A stretch of DNA of 64,000 nt from Diogma glabrata (lineage: Eukaryota; Arthropoda; Insecta; Diptera; Cylindrotomidae). This document shows, in pieces, positions 26,601 to 41,545 of this stretch. Positions within the stretch are counted from its first letter, which is position 1. Each line of letters opens with the position of its first letter. Below the pieces are notes generated by a model. It worked only from the letters and a program-made list of their open reading frames with translations. It searched no databases and had not been told where the DNA came from. Made by a program: the position numbers and the translations under genes. Location of the stretch: assembly GCA_963693315.1 (NCBI GenBank), contig OY856188.1, forward strand, positions 215,214,953-215,278,952, read 5' to 3'.

Positions 26601-27017
26601 GGTAGTCTGGTCCTTTTTCACGTCCAGGTAAAATTGTGTTTTTTTGTCCGGGTCTGTTATTCTTTTTTTGATAACCAAATTTAACATATGAGTTTTTTTC
26701 CGGGGTTAGGGTGTTAACCTTAGGCCCAACCCAAATTGTCGTGAATGGGTCCGTTCTGCATATTAAGGTCACCAGAAACAACCTTTTTACACGTTTATAT
26801 AGCGAGCCGCTTGATTCAAGACAGACGCCCGCTCCAAGCCGCCCCTGACATGGAGAACAGACGCTTGAGTCACATTGGTTTTAAGGCGCCAATTCGCCGT
26901 GATGTAGCGTCATTGACTAAGCAGTTTTACTCTGCTTGTCTCCAATACACCAACCTAATTCTGTCAGCATTACCCAGGCAGCACGGCGTGGACGTCGAAT
27001 TTCGGATTTCGCTACCC
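23673..27017 (-). mobile_element. RTE-type non-LTR retrotransposon, 3.3 kb, full-length
   Basis: A single long ORF on the minus strand, a very short 3' UTR and a poly(A) tail (poly-T at 23673-23688 on the plus strand). TTGAAAATATTT appears on both sides (left about 23660-23672, right about 27017-27029), a probable target duplication of about 12 bp. The empty site at 45.4 kb confirms the boundaries. About 240 bp of 5' UTR (26782-27017) is more GC-rich than its surroundings. The size and one-ORF layout fit the RTE clade. Confidence 0.9.
23695..26781 (-). CDS. RTE-type endonuclease-reverse transcriptase, 1028 aa, intact
   Basis: Residues about 60-310 form an APE-type endonuclease/phosphatase domain: GTWNVRSL (63-70), catalytic Glu in ALQEIRQ, then VLGDFNGQVG, NQIDHVLV and the terminal SDHFLV. 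The reverse transcriptase follows, with NKAPGIDDITSEM, LIPIHKKGNRLQCANYRGI, FIDFRQAYDSLE, SGLRQGDAISPILFNLALE and catalytic AYADDVVILG (coded near 24472-24495). A C-terminal part contains FERKILRYIFG and RIAWFGHVLRA. The protein nicks target DNA and primes reverse transcription from the nick. No stop or frameshift is visible, so this is the one element here that could still code for an active enzyme. The upstream start is uncertain, as the first 60 residues show no domain. Confidence 0.95.
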   Translation of the reverse strand: MFLVTLICRTDPFTTIWVGPKVNTLTPEKNSYVKFGYQKKNNRPGQKNTILPGREKGPDYRIGTWNVRSLSAPDALISLETEAERYRMDIIALQEIRQPIIGKQDLDSHSLYCSGHPSRREFGTGFLVGARIQEAVMKFIPVSERICYLRVRGTNNNISLIAVHAPTEAKAVDEKDNFYIALEEVMKQTPTRDFIMVLGDFNGQVGRDISYGNVVGPNSLHLNSNDNGERMTEFALSNNLRIASTFFPHRSIHKQTWVSPNGNTRNQIDHVLVTAGFFSSVRDVRSFRGAYIGSDHFLVCATIRFHFPNPGIPKFNQRKRFNISSLKNAETEERYQIHIAETLEKSETINGDVDKSWYLLKDAVLSAAEGILGRPQNHSQKPWMDQACLDAIQYKRDCYLKCLQGRNTRSTKENYKLARQAVTKLCRRAKREWWKRQCEEIESFNKEHQSRNFFQQVKTLKKGPQTRSTAIQNEDGELQVDLKNILETWAAYFENLLNLSDQQQVGRRAKLIRASKVHVDEPTKEEFDAALSKLKCNKAPGIDDITSEMIVHGGETLFLRLFELVQMIWRTETMPQDWNTAMLIPIHKKGNRLQCANYRGIALLCTAYKIFSYILLSKINPFAEQLFGEYQCGFRRGRGTTDALFSIRMILEKCREFNIPVHQLFIDFRQAYDSLERETLWSALVSMGIPGKLVSLCKMTVQNSQCCVRVENEISKFFKVDSGLRQGDAISPILFNLALEYVCRQKKLPTNNNILSINSVQMIAYADDVVILGRSEAVMSETFKSLESGARKIGLQINYNKTKHMNVSREAEKKDLMCGDGRIEGVESFKYLGSMLDSNNSILTDIKARIAAGNRTFYSIKPLLGSPYVSTNTKLKLYKTLIRPVVMYGSQTWTLTQNDESHLSVFERKILRYIFGPLKTDDGEYRTRYNFEIRDLLEGPDIIGCIRSNRIAWFGHVLRADSQSGMIRKMYVSTPGSGRPRGRPRLQWETDVINDLKKIGCHGNYVAVANDRGEYSKLINLATLLHGA

Positions 27018-27329
27018 TTGAAAATATTTACATAACTTAAATATTTGTTCGTGTCGTTAGAAAATATTGCTTGTCCATTATAAAATATTCACTATTATAA
27101 AATCACTGGAAGTAACACAATAAATTTAAATTACTATCCTAATTATTTTTATTAATTTTATAAAGCACAACTATAAGGAAAACATTTAATTTTTTTTTTC
27201 GTTTTACATTATTTAATTGTTTTTATTTTATAATTTAATAAAAAAGTTTGTGGTTGTTAATAAACAAAAATGAAAATGGCGAAGAGAACTTGAATATGGC
27301 ATATCAGTGATCACGTGTTTTCTGCATTT

Positions 27330-29370
27330 GATCTTGCTGATGTTTTCTGCATAGGCTCTTGATGAAACTTTGGCAATTGATACAAGTTCACTTGAAAATG
27401 GAAGATTCATTTCAAATTTGGACAAAATGGTAGGGGGTTTCCCGAAAACCTCTAAGTTTAAATCTTTAATAACTTCTTATCCCGGACTATGATCTTATTG
27501 AAACTTAGTGTATAAGGTTTTAGTACAGTTTCCAATATTTCTGCATACCAACTTCTAGTTTGTCACTTCCGGTTAAAAAGTTTTCTTTCGGGTTTGGGGG
27601 TCCACCATACAACAGGTGGTTTTTTCCACCATATTTTTATGTTTGTTGGGAGCATAAAACATTCATTCGTGAATGAATTTTGATGACACTTTGGGAAAAG
27701 ATGCACACATGTATGACAAGGAACTGATTAGTTTTTGAGCGATAGTGAACAAAATGGTGTGGGGTCCCTGGAGCACCTGTTTTTTTGAAAGCTCAATAAC
27801 ATCTATACTTGATAATTGAATCGGATGAAACTTGGTACATGAGCATTTAGTATGGTTCACAATAGTTCTTCATCCCAACTTCCGGTTTTTCACTTCCGGT
27901 AAAAAATTTTTTTTGTACTTTTTTGAAGTTTTTTCAGTGTTTTTATGCACACTACAGCCTACAATAATGAAGCGATTATGATGAAACTTATGAAAAAGGT
28001 TCTAATTAGTGTGAGAAGATAATTATTATCTTTTGGGACACATTGATCAAAGTGGCGGTGGGTCTACCATACAAATGCTGACTTTTCACACTTTGTTTTT
28101 TAAGTTTGTTGGGACCATACAGAATTCATTCATTAATTTATTTTATTGACACTTTTGAAAAAAGATGAAAACTTAAGTAACAAAGAACTGATTAGTTTTT
28201 AGATAATATTGGAATAAGTGGTGGGGGTCCTCCCGAACACCTGTTTAATGTGTCACAATTTTTTCAATGTTTATTGGGAGCACACAGCATTCGTTCATGA
28301 ACGAATTTTGATGACACTTTGGAAAAAGATGCAAACATTTATGGCAAGGAACTGATTAGTTTTTGAGCGACAGTGAACAAAGTGGTGGGGGGTGTCCCAA
28401 ACACCTGTTTTTTTAAAAGCTCAATCACATCTGTACTTGATAATCAAATTGGATGAAACTTGGTACATAAGCATTTAGTATGGTTTACAACAGATCTGCA
28501 TCCCAACTTTTAGTTTTTTACTTCCGGTAACAAATTTTTTTTTTAATTTTTGGCAGTTGTGAAAACAGTGTCTTTATGCACACTACTGCCTACAATAATG
28601 AAGTGATTATGATGAAACTTATGGAAAAGGTTCCAATTAGTGTAAGAAGATAATTATCATCTTTTGGAACACATTGATCTAAGTGGCGGGGGGTCTACCA
28701 TACAAATGCTGACTTTTCACACTTTGCTTTTTAAGTTTGTTGGGAGCATACAGACTTCATTCATTAATCAATTTTAATGACACTTTGAAAAAAGATGAAG
28801 ACTTTAATGACAAAGAATTTGTTAGTTTTTGGACAATATTGGTATTAGTGGTGGGGGTCGTCCCGAACACCTGTTTATTGTTTCAATGTTTGATGGAAGC
28901 ATACAACATTCGTTCGTTAAGCAATTCTGGTTACCCTTCGCAAAAAGATGCAAATATGTATGGCAAGGAACTGATTAGTTTTTTTAGCGATAGTGAACAA
29001 AGTGGTAGGGGGTCCTCCAAGCACCTGTTATTTTGGAAGCTCAATAACTTCTGTCCCTGATAATCGAATTGGATGAAACAATTGGTACATACACATTTAG
29101 TACGGTTTACAACAGTTCTGTATCCTAACTTCCGGTTTGTCACTTCCGATTAAATTTTATTTTTACTTTTTCTCGTACAATAGAATTTATGTTTGTTGGG
29201 ATACTACTGCTTGCTTTAATATTTTTATTATAAGAACTACGAAGTCCATAATATTGGTTAGCTTTTAATTAAAGCATTTGATAGATATTAGCTCATTATA
29301 TATCCAGAACACTATGTTTCCGGCGCTGTGGTGAAGTCAGCCTATGCATCAGCGTCGCAATATTTTTTTT
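27330..29370 (+). repeat. Repeat H, copy 2 (5'-truncated, shorter array)
   Basis: It begins TTTTCTGCATAGGCTCTTGA, matching 19759 in copy 1, and ends GTGGTGAAGTCAGCCTATGC at about 29328-29348. It has about two higher-order units (ACCATACAAATGC at about 28067 and 28698). The G-rich minisatellite and the left hairpin are missing. Confidence 0.85.
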
Positions 29371-32287
<2,917 letters not shown>

Positions 32288-32459
32288 CCAATTCTGTTTT
32301 TACACGGTCTTTTTTTAGACGGTTTTGATATAACACGGTCTAGAAAAAAAATTTAAATTCGTTTTTACACGGTTTTATTCGAAATAACACGGTTTAAATT
32401 CGAAGAAAATATGTATTTTTTTTCTATATACAAAGTAAGTAAGCCATGTTTAGTGTTAA

Positions 32460-33860
32460 TTATAATAAATAATAAATTAACGTCTCTTAATATCCGAAGA
32501 TACCATGTCCAACTGGGGATTAGGATTAAGTTTGAATAATTTATGATCCAATAAGAAGTTTATGAACGTTATCTTTAAAATCTGGAGGATTAAAACTATC
32601 AGGGAAAACCCTTGCTGGTGAGACATTCCATAGATGACTCTGCAGAAAAAATCACGCTGAAAAGCAACACTTCTGAACCTTTTTATATGATGTGTAAAAT
32701 TATGGGCTACAAAATTTACTCTGATGGTACGCGATAGTTTGCTAGTTCAGGTAAAATTGATTTTATCTCAGTTGAAGTTTGTTCATCCACAATGTATCAA
32801 TAGAAAATTCTCAGACCAGCAACATTTCTTCTGTGTTGCAAGGAATCTAACTCATTAATAAGAGTTGAGTTGCTAATCAGTTTAACAGCTCTGCGCTGAA
32901 CAAACTCAATTTACTTCAAACTACTAAAATCAGATACACCCCATATGTGAGAACAATACTCCATGCAGGGAGTATAAATGATTTATATATTAAAAGAAGC
33001 TGCTCGCTATTGAAAAACTCACGAAATCGTTCCAAAAGCCTCAGTTTTTGAACAGCGTTCTTAGCTAGGTGAAAAATATGAGAATTTTATTTTATATTGT
33101 TTTTAACTTCTATTTCTAGAAGTATGTATGTACAGTTAATCAATTTTCTTTGAAGATTTTTTAACGCTAATCTTAAAGTTTGGAGGAATAAAATTATTTT
33201 ATCTTATTATACTCTTATTGATAATCTGGTGTAACGTGTCAAGTTTGCAGGCTTAGGTAAAATCGATTTGATTTAGATAGAAGACCGTTTATCCATAATG
33301 TAAAATACCGTCAAATCAGCGACAAACCAGGAATCAAGCTCATTAGTAAGATTTGAATTGCTGATCAATTTAACAGACCTTTCTTGTATAGAATCAATCA
33401 AGACCTGTATGGTACACTCCACATGTGACAATAATAATCCATGCAGGGGCGATTAAATAACTTCTCCATTAAAAGAAGCATTTTGCTATTAAAAACCTAA
33501 CTCAACGACCCAAAAATATTAGTTTTTTCAGGAGAAGCAGTAAGCGTGCATCATTAGCAAAACTATGGATTTAATGAATTGTTGAGTGCAACAAGTCAAT
33601 ATAGATAAGAGAAAGAGTTGGGGATATAGTGGAACTTTGAATAAGGCCTGCATTAGTTGAAAAGATATCTAATGAAAAACCGTCGACATTGACTTGAAAT
33701 TTACGTGCAGATATAAAGATCTAAACTCAGGAAATAATTTGCTCGTCTAGGTCATAGCATTTCAATTTGCATATAAGATTGTTGAGCTATACTTTGTCAA
33801 ATGTTTTGGCTATATCAATTAAACAGCACTAAAAGTCTCACTATGATTGATTGACTCTTT
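32460..33860 (-). pseudogene. Jockey-like non-LTR retrotransposon remnant (minus strand)
   Basis: Reading the minus strand with many stops and shifts I can follow reverse-transcriptase text (33600-33850: DIAKTFDKV, then NVDGFSLDIFSTNAGLIQSS, then SPTLSLIYIDLLHS and FANDA, the latter replacing FADD). A typical C-terminal region occurs twice (33180-33500 and 32480-32960: EYCSHIWGVSD, RRAVKLISNSTL, DSLQHRRNVAGL, ARVFPDSFNPPDFKDNVHKLL). The duplication of the C-terminal part suggests two overlapping copies. It is long dead. Confidence 0.75.
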
Positions 33861-34559
33861 CCAGATATGTTTGACAAAGAAAGTAAATTTTTCGTCACTC
33901 TTTCTTTCGGCGAAAACCGCATTGTCTTTAAGTATTTTTGACCAGTTAACTAAGATTTGTTAATTAATGTTGGCAAACGGCCTTATTGATTCCACACAAT
34001 TTTTTAAAAAGATCGTCACTTCAACTCCATACAGCAAAAACAAAAAAAACAAAAACACAAACACTGATTTGAATTTAGATTTCCTTTGTTGTAAAACTAT
34101 TGAGATAACTTTATTCCTTAAAAAAATATAAAACAATTTTCTCTTACTAGTTTCGTAATCATCTTCAGAGAGAAAATTTGCAACTGAATTAAACTGACAT
34201 GTTAAAATTTAATGAACTAATTGGTATTCCAAACTTAAAAAATACCAAATAAAAAGCAAAAACTAAATATGACAATAGAAACTTAATTATAAGTAATGAA
34301 AACACTCCTCCCAAAATAATTTGAGATTCCACTGCACTCCGAACCAAAATTATAATTTTAGTTAACTAAGAACCTCATATTTTTAAAATTAATGTTTTTT
34401 TCAAATATTCAAGCTACAGTCGACCAGTTTGATATGGGTTTGTAATTTGTTGGATCCGTTTTCGTACCTTTTTTGGAAATGGCTGTACACTACCCATTTC
34501 CCAAAAAAAACTAATATTTCAAATTATATACGAAAAGCCTTACTAATATAAACAACCGA

Positions 34560-35390
34560 TCTATATTGAACTATGTAGCTCGTCGTTGGCACAGCATGCT
34601 TGATTGAGGTGGTGAAACGTACGTCATCGCATTAGACATCTGCAAAGCATTTGATCGAATCTGGCATGCCAACTTCATGTAGACGTAAAGTATATTAAAA
34701 ATTGTCTCACAGATCCAAACATTTCGGTATCCATCGATAGTTTTTCTTCTGAGTAGACTAAATTATTTATTACTGGTGTTCTCCAAGGCTCAGTTTTATT
34801 CCCCACTCTATTTTTAATTTATATCAACGACCTTTTGAAAATAATCAGTAACACGACAAATAGTTTTGCAGATGATATACAGTACATTGCACAGGTCATT
34901 CGTTCCTCTATCTTCAAAGGTAAAATGAATAAAAAAATAAATTTCGCCTGGAGAAACGTTGTTATAAATGTAAAAGAAAAGGACCGAGGACCGAGAAAAA
35001 GTCGCCGATTGGGGTAAAAAAAATTTAGTCAATTCTAATTCCATCAAAACACAGCTATTGATTGTTTTCAGATCATAGACCGACTTCCCCAATGATACTT
35101 CCATTAGTATCTATGACGAACAAATAGCATCCTAAATAGATGTGAATAATATTTCATTCCGTATAATTTACTCCATTACTCCATTACTCCATTACTCCAT
35201 TTATAAGTTCTACATTCGTCCATGTAGGGAATATTGTTGTCAACTCTTGTGTGGTGCATCTATTTCGATCTAGGCTCTTTTAGATTATGTTCAAAAGCAT
35301 GCTTTACGAATTGTTGGCCACCGACATTTAACATCAAATCTTGATTTCCTACAGCATTGTCGCACTGTTGATCTCTGATTTAGTTTTTGT
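34560..35390 (+). pseudogene. Jockey-like reverse-transcriptase remnant (plus strand)
   Basis: In shifting frames the plus strand shows ALDICKAFDRIWHANF near 34640, then TGVLQGSVLFPTLFLIYIND, then NSFADDIQY at about 34857-34883, and finally text of the type DYVQKHALRIVGHRHLT and FLQHCRTVDL near 35285-35380. These are reverse-transcriptase motifs and the C-terminal region of the same general type as the minus-strand remnant, but in opposite orientation and separately decayed. No intact ORF. Confidence 0.75.
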
Positions 35391-35621
35391 TTTTTTATCA
35401 AATAAACTGTGCATACATGCACAAACATTTATTTTGGCTTTTATATAGACTCTTAATAGTTTTTTTTCTACAAATCATTTTATTTTACCTATTTTCTACA
35501 AAAATAATGGGTATGGAACCAATCCCCTTTTTTTCTATGTGCTGCATGTCTTTTTATGCACGGTTTTTTTTTACACGTCTTTTCCTGGAACGTATCTACC
35601 GTGTAAAAACAGAATTGGGTG

Positions 35622-37598
<1,977 letters not shown>

Positions 37599-38417
37599 CA
37601 GCGTTGGTTAAAAACACTTTTTTGTTTTAAAAAAACAAAAATAACTGTTCTTTTTTGTTTTAAAACGCGTGTTTATTGTTTTTTTTGTGTTTTTTGTTTT
37701 TTTTTTTGTTTTTTGTGCTTTTTTTGTTTTTATATAAATATGTTTTATTACTACGAAGATTCGCTTTTTTGGTTTTAAATGAAAACATGTAATTGGAGTC
37801 AAAATACTCCAAAGAAAATAAGTGTCCTAAATATTCTCAGATTAATAAAGGTTCTCTAAAGATTTTCAAGATTCCAATGATTCTTTGGATTATCTGAAGA
37901 TAGTCTGTACGTCCAAATTTTCTTAAGATTCTTTGAAAATTCTCAATACATTTGAAAAGATTGTCAAGATTTTGTGGCGATTCTTAAAGTTCATCGCTTA
38001 AGATTCTCAAGATTTATTGAATATTCTCAGTAGCTACTGAAATAGTCGTACCAAGATTCCTAAGAATAGTTTACCCTTCAATCTAATGGCATTGTTGTCT
38101 TAATTGAATTTGAATTATGATAAGAAATCTGCGACCTACGTATTTCCAAGTCCTGATGCACCTTAATAGCTCAACTTGAAAAGATTATGGAAAACAGGTA
38201 AACGATTTGATTAAATAAAGAAATTGAGTTTCTGGCGATTGTAAATCACAGATTACGATATTTATATCATTCTTATAAGAATATTGGCTGGTAAGGAGTA
38301 ACAAAATACTTTCAACAAAAAATCTATTGAAAACAACAAGATTTTGAGTTTGAAAGCACTATAATTTTATTTAAATTTAAAATATAATGTAATGTAACGG
38401 TGTCAAAGATGCTGAAT

Positions 38418-38658
38418 ATAATATTGAAATTATATTTGAGAAAAAACACACTAATTTTTGATATCTATATAATATTTTTATTTGCCAATCGATTTCGAAA
38501 GCTAAGCTTTCATTGTCAAGGCCTGTTCTTAAACTTAAACAGTTTAAGAACAGGCCTTGACAATGAAAGCTTAGCTTTCGAAATCGATTGGCAAATAAAA
38601 ATATTATATAGATCTCAAAAATTAGTGTGTTTTTTCTCAAATATAATTTCAATATTAT
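38418..38658. repeat. 241-bp palindrome, 117-bp arms, 7-nt loop
   Basis: The left arm (38418-38534) and the reverse complement of the right arm (38542-38658) differ at a single base (GATATC versus GAGATC). The loop is TTAAACA. As RNA it would make a long, almost perfect hairpin. Both strands therefore show nearly the same about 90-residue ORF, which is an effect of the symmetry and not a gene. Confidence 0.97.
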
Positions 38659-38967
38659 TTTGGTGATATTGTAATTGATTCACTTCGTGAATCGGATTGG
38701 ACTTTTATCACTTTGTTTCTGTTCAATATACTGTTAAAACTATACAAATCACAAGCACATCTGATATTCCATCGTTTTTATAGTAGGAAAAAAATAAAAG
38801 TTAAAGCAAAGGAGATCACTCCCGCCATCCGGATTGTCCCTACACGGATCTTAAATTTTGGAAATCTCTTATTATTCTTCAATTAGCCTATCATTCTAAA
38901 AACTAAGTTGAACCACATAAAAAATTATAAATGCCATACTAATATAAAATTAGAAAAATACCTTATT

Positions 38968-39231
38968 TTAAACTGTTGATTCTGTTTCCACCAGTTGCAA
39001 TACCACGCTCCAAAGTTGTTGAATTTTGATCTGGATAAGCAGAGATATTATTTCGGATACCAAGTGAACTTCTTTAAGCCAATATTTGCTTAATTCCTGA
39101 TTTGAAATATTAGAATATCCATTTGAAACTACGGCACCACTACTATTGTTGTTATTATTATTCAAAACATTGACATCTTTTTGATAATCCAAATTTGTAT
39201 TATATATTGGAAAAAACATCTGGTGTCGCAT
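38968..39231 (-). pseudogene. Possible exon remnant, Asn-rich, unrecognised
   Basis: A minus-strand ORF of 87 residues with an Asn run (VLNNNNNNSSG) and balanced composition (SNISNQELSKYWLKEV), unlike the K/F/I-rich chance ORFs around it. After that point another frame reads SLGIRNNISAYPDQNSTTL then ERGIATGGNRINSL, which looks more protein-like than the main frame, so an indel may have occurred near 39065. I do not recognise a family. It lies inside the hAT-like element, so it could be captured host sequence. This is weak. Confidence 0.25.
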
Positions 39232-41224
39232 GATGAAACATTTTCATCAATGTTAACTTCTTATAAAGTGGACAATTACAAGTCACAACTGGCCATAATA
39301 AATCTTTTTATTGTATTCTTATTAATGTTTACAACCATAATAACAATAATAATTTCATTTCAAATTATAAATTCGACTTATATTTTTAGTATTTGATGTT
39401 TTTATTATTTCACATCACATTAATTAGCAATTAATTTAAAAGAGCCAACACATATATTAACACCTTAATGAATCTACTGAATTTTTTTCTAAAATCAACT
39501 CTGAAAATATTTGTTTGACGCACAAATATGGAATGATTATTTATTTTTAATACATTTTATCTAATGTTTAATAATCAAAAAAAAACTCCATGAACATTTC
39601 GTTTTAAGAACCAAGATCGAATTGAAAATTAAAAAAATTCAAATTGGAAAAATGTGATTTTTCCTTTTTTACATCTTATGATGTCAAAACAAATCGGGTA
39701 ATATTGAAAATTCAGCAAAGATTAATAACGACAACGACATCTGTTCGCTAGAATTGGAAATAAAATTGAGTACGTTCGTTTGCTTTTTATAGTATATTCG
39801 AAATTTAACTAGCAGTTAAGTTTTTGAAAATTTTAAAATTATTATTAATGTAAAAATGAACGGAAACTAATGAAATACATTTTTATTGAATTGAAAACAA
39901 AGAGGAATTTGGTTTTATTATTGTTTTGCGATTATTGCGATCGTTACAATATCTAGTGCTCAAAAACAATATTAGTTATGCTGAATATGTGTGTTTAATT
40001 GGTTTTTGCGTCACAATTGATGGCCAAAAATAAAATCTAAATCATATCGTAACTGCTTCCAAATTTGATCTTATTCGCTGAGGCTGAGTTCGTTTGTCCA
40101 AAGCATTTGGCACTGGTTTTAAAATTTGATAAAGTTCCTCGGTCTATTTTATCATTTTATCATTTAAGTATCTGGTAAAAAATGTTAATATATCAATGAT
40201 ATGAAATATGTAACCTAATTTTACAAATCTGGTCTCGCACCGAATCTTCAATTTCTTTTTCAAAATTGGGATGTTTTTTTATCCATAGGAATAGCACATA
40301 TTTATCACTTTTTTATTTAGCAATTAAACAAATTGCACTTGCTCCTCTATCGAACGTCTGTCAGGAATCGAATAACAGATCCTTCAGCACATTTGTTCTA
40401 ATAGTTTAGTTAGTATTGACATACGAGTTAACGTGAGATATCACATATAACAGGCAATAGTAGTAAGATATCACTACCTAGTCAACAGTAAATTTTATCT
40501 ATGAAGTATTACTTGGTGATGACGCGTTATTGCTTACTCAAAGAATCGAGCTTGCATATAACTCTATGTGTGGGCTTTAATAATTGAGGAAGACAGTGCG
40601 TCAACTGATCATGGAATATATCACTAGCTGGATTTTTGGCTTTGGCTATTATTGCTGCAAATTTTTTAAAGATATTTTCTTTTTATCTCTTATTTTTTTT
40701 TTTATTTTCTGTATCCTATCAAGCAATATTGGGTTATGTCATATTTTATATGTGATAGAATTTATTGTTTAGTTATTCACCTTTAAAAAAAACATAGAGA
40801 TTTGCGTTTATCAACACCTTAGAACGCATTTTATTAACAAAAAAACATATGAAAGCTTTTAAATTTTTTTAAAATTTTTATGACATCTAAGGTGCCAAAA
40901 GGTGCTTTAAGGTGGTCAAATGCATTAAAAACGGTAAAACACGACAGTGTACAACAGTTCTATTGGATAACAAATAAGCAACATTGCAATATTTACAAAA
41001 AAAAACAATTTTCGTTTAAAACAATGTTTTTTTTTAAAACAATTTGTTTTAAACACAGTGTTTAAAACAAAAGACATTAAAACAAACCAACTCTAGGTAC
41101 AGGTATATAACGTTAATTAAATCTTATACTTTTATGGTCTCTTGGAAGCTATAAACACTTAAACAATTTTCCATATAATGTATCGTAATTATGGATATAT
41201 AATTGGAATCTAACCTGGAATAAA

Positions 41225-41545
41225 ATATTAGAAGTTGAGGCATACAGAGTTGGGATTTTTTTTTACATACCATACATTAACGTCGGGACAAACAGATCCA
41301 GGCGGTCCAGTTCCAATAGATTTATTATTTATATATCGCCCAGATAAACGACAAGAAGTGTGTCGTTTTGTTATTTTATACGGTCATGCATGCTAGCTGG
41401 TTTCATTTTGGGATTGAATCTTGTTGTTCAACTATTAGTTGAATTACCGTTAGATATGGTACATGGTTCTTTACCGAACAGGATGTGTGTATTTATAGTA
41501 AACGTTTTAGCCGGATCAACATTCAAACAACAAATTAATGTATTT
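41225..41545 (+). pseudogene. Rhomboid intramembrane protease exon, frameshifted
   Basis: In successive frames the plus strand reads FFTYHTLTSGQTDPGGPVPI, then DLLFIYRPDKRQEVCRFVI, then a WFHFG-LNLVVQLL stretch and LPLDMVHGS, ending near VLAGS. This is the animal rhomboid pattern: the end of the first membrane segment, the luminal loop with a YRPD(K/R)R box, the membrane segment with HxxxxHxxxN, then LE-MVHG and the next segment ending AGS(LGTS). The usual Trp after RRQEV is Cys. At least two frame breaks are present (poly-T near 41260; near 41385-41410, with a TAG), and the GASG catalytic Ser segment is absent. It is either a dead fragment or a real exon damaged by assembly errors. Confidence 0.7.

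Larger units (their letters stand above)
23486..27310 (+). repeat. Repeat I, split by the RTE element
   Basis: The outer parts, 23486-23672 and 27018-27310, together match 45411-45918. Shared phrases are TCCCTCCCTGCGACTGTAT, CCAAACATATAATTTTTGA, GTGTCGTTAGAAAATATTGC and AAGGAAAACATTTA. The 45.4-kb copy is continuous across the point where 23673-27017 is inserted here, so it serves as an empty site for that retrotransposon. Confidence 0.8.
37599..41095. mobile_element. hAT-like non-autonomous element, 3.5 kb, perfect 8-bp duplication
   Basis: GGTACAGG is present at 37591-37598 and 41096-41103. The ends are CAGCGTTGGTT and, on the minus strand, TAGAGTTGGTT, matching at 9 of 11 positions and starting like many hAT termini. 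Subterminal DNA on both sides reiterates TTGTTTTAAA or GTTTTAAAACA. An 8-bp duplication with short terminal repeats is diagnostic for hAT. No transposase text was found inside, and the interior carries a long palindrome (38418-38658), a possible exon remnant near 39000-39230 and a repeat S copy near 40800. Confidence 0.8.

Noticed and set aside
34141..34190. CTGAAGA...CGAAAC on the minus strand as a hammerhead
   Set aside because: The 6-7 nt between the two core parts cannot form a stem II and no other stem is visible.
38377..38666. Two nearly identical 88-91 aa ORFs on opposite strands
   Set aside because: Consequence of the long palindrome; both strands carry the same sequence.
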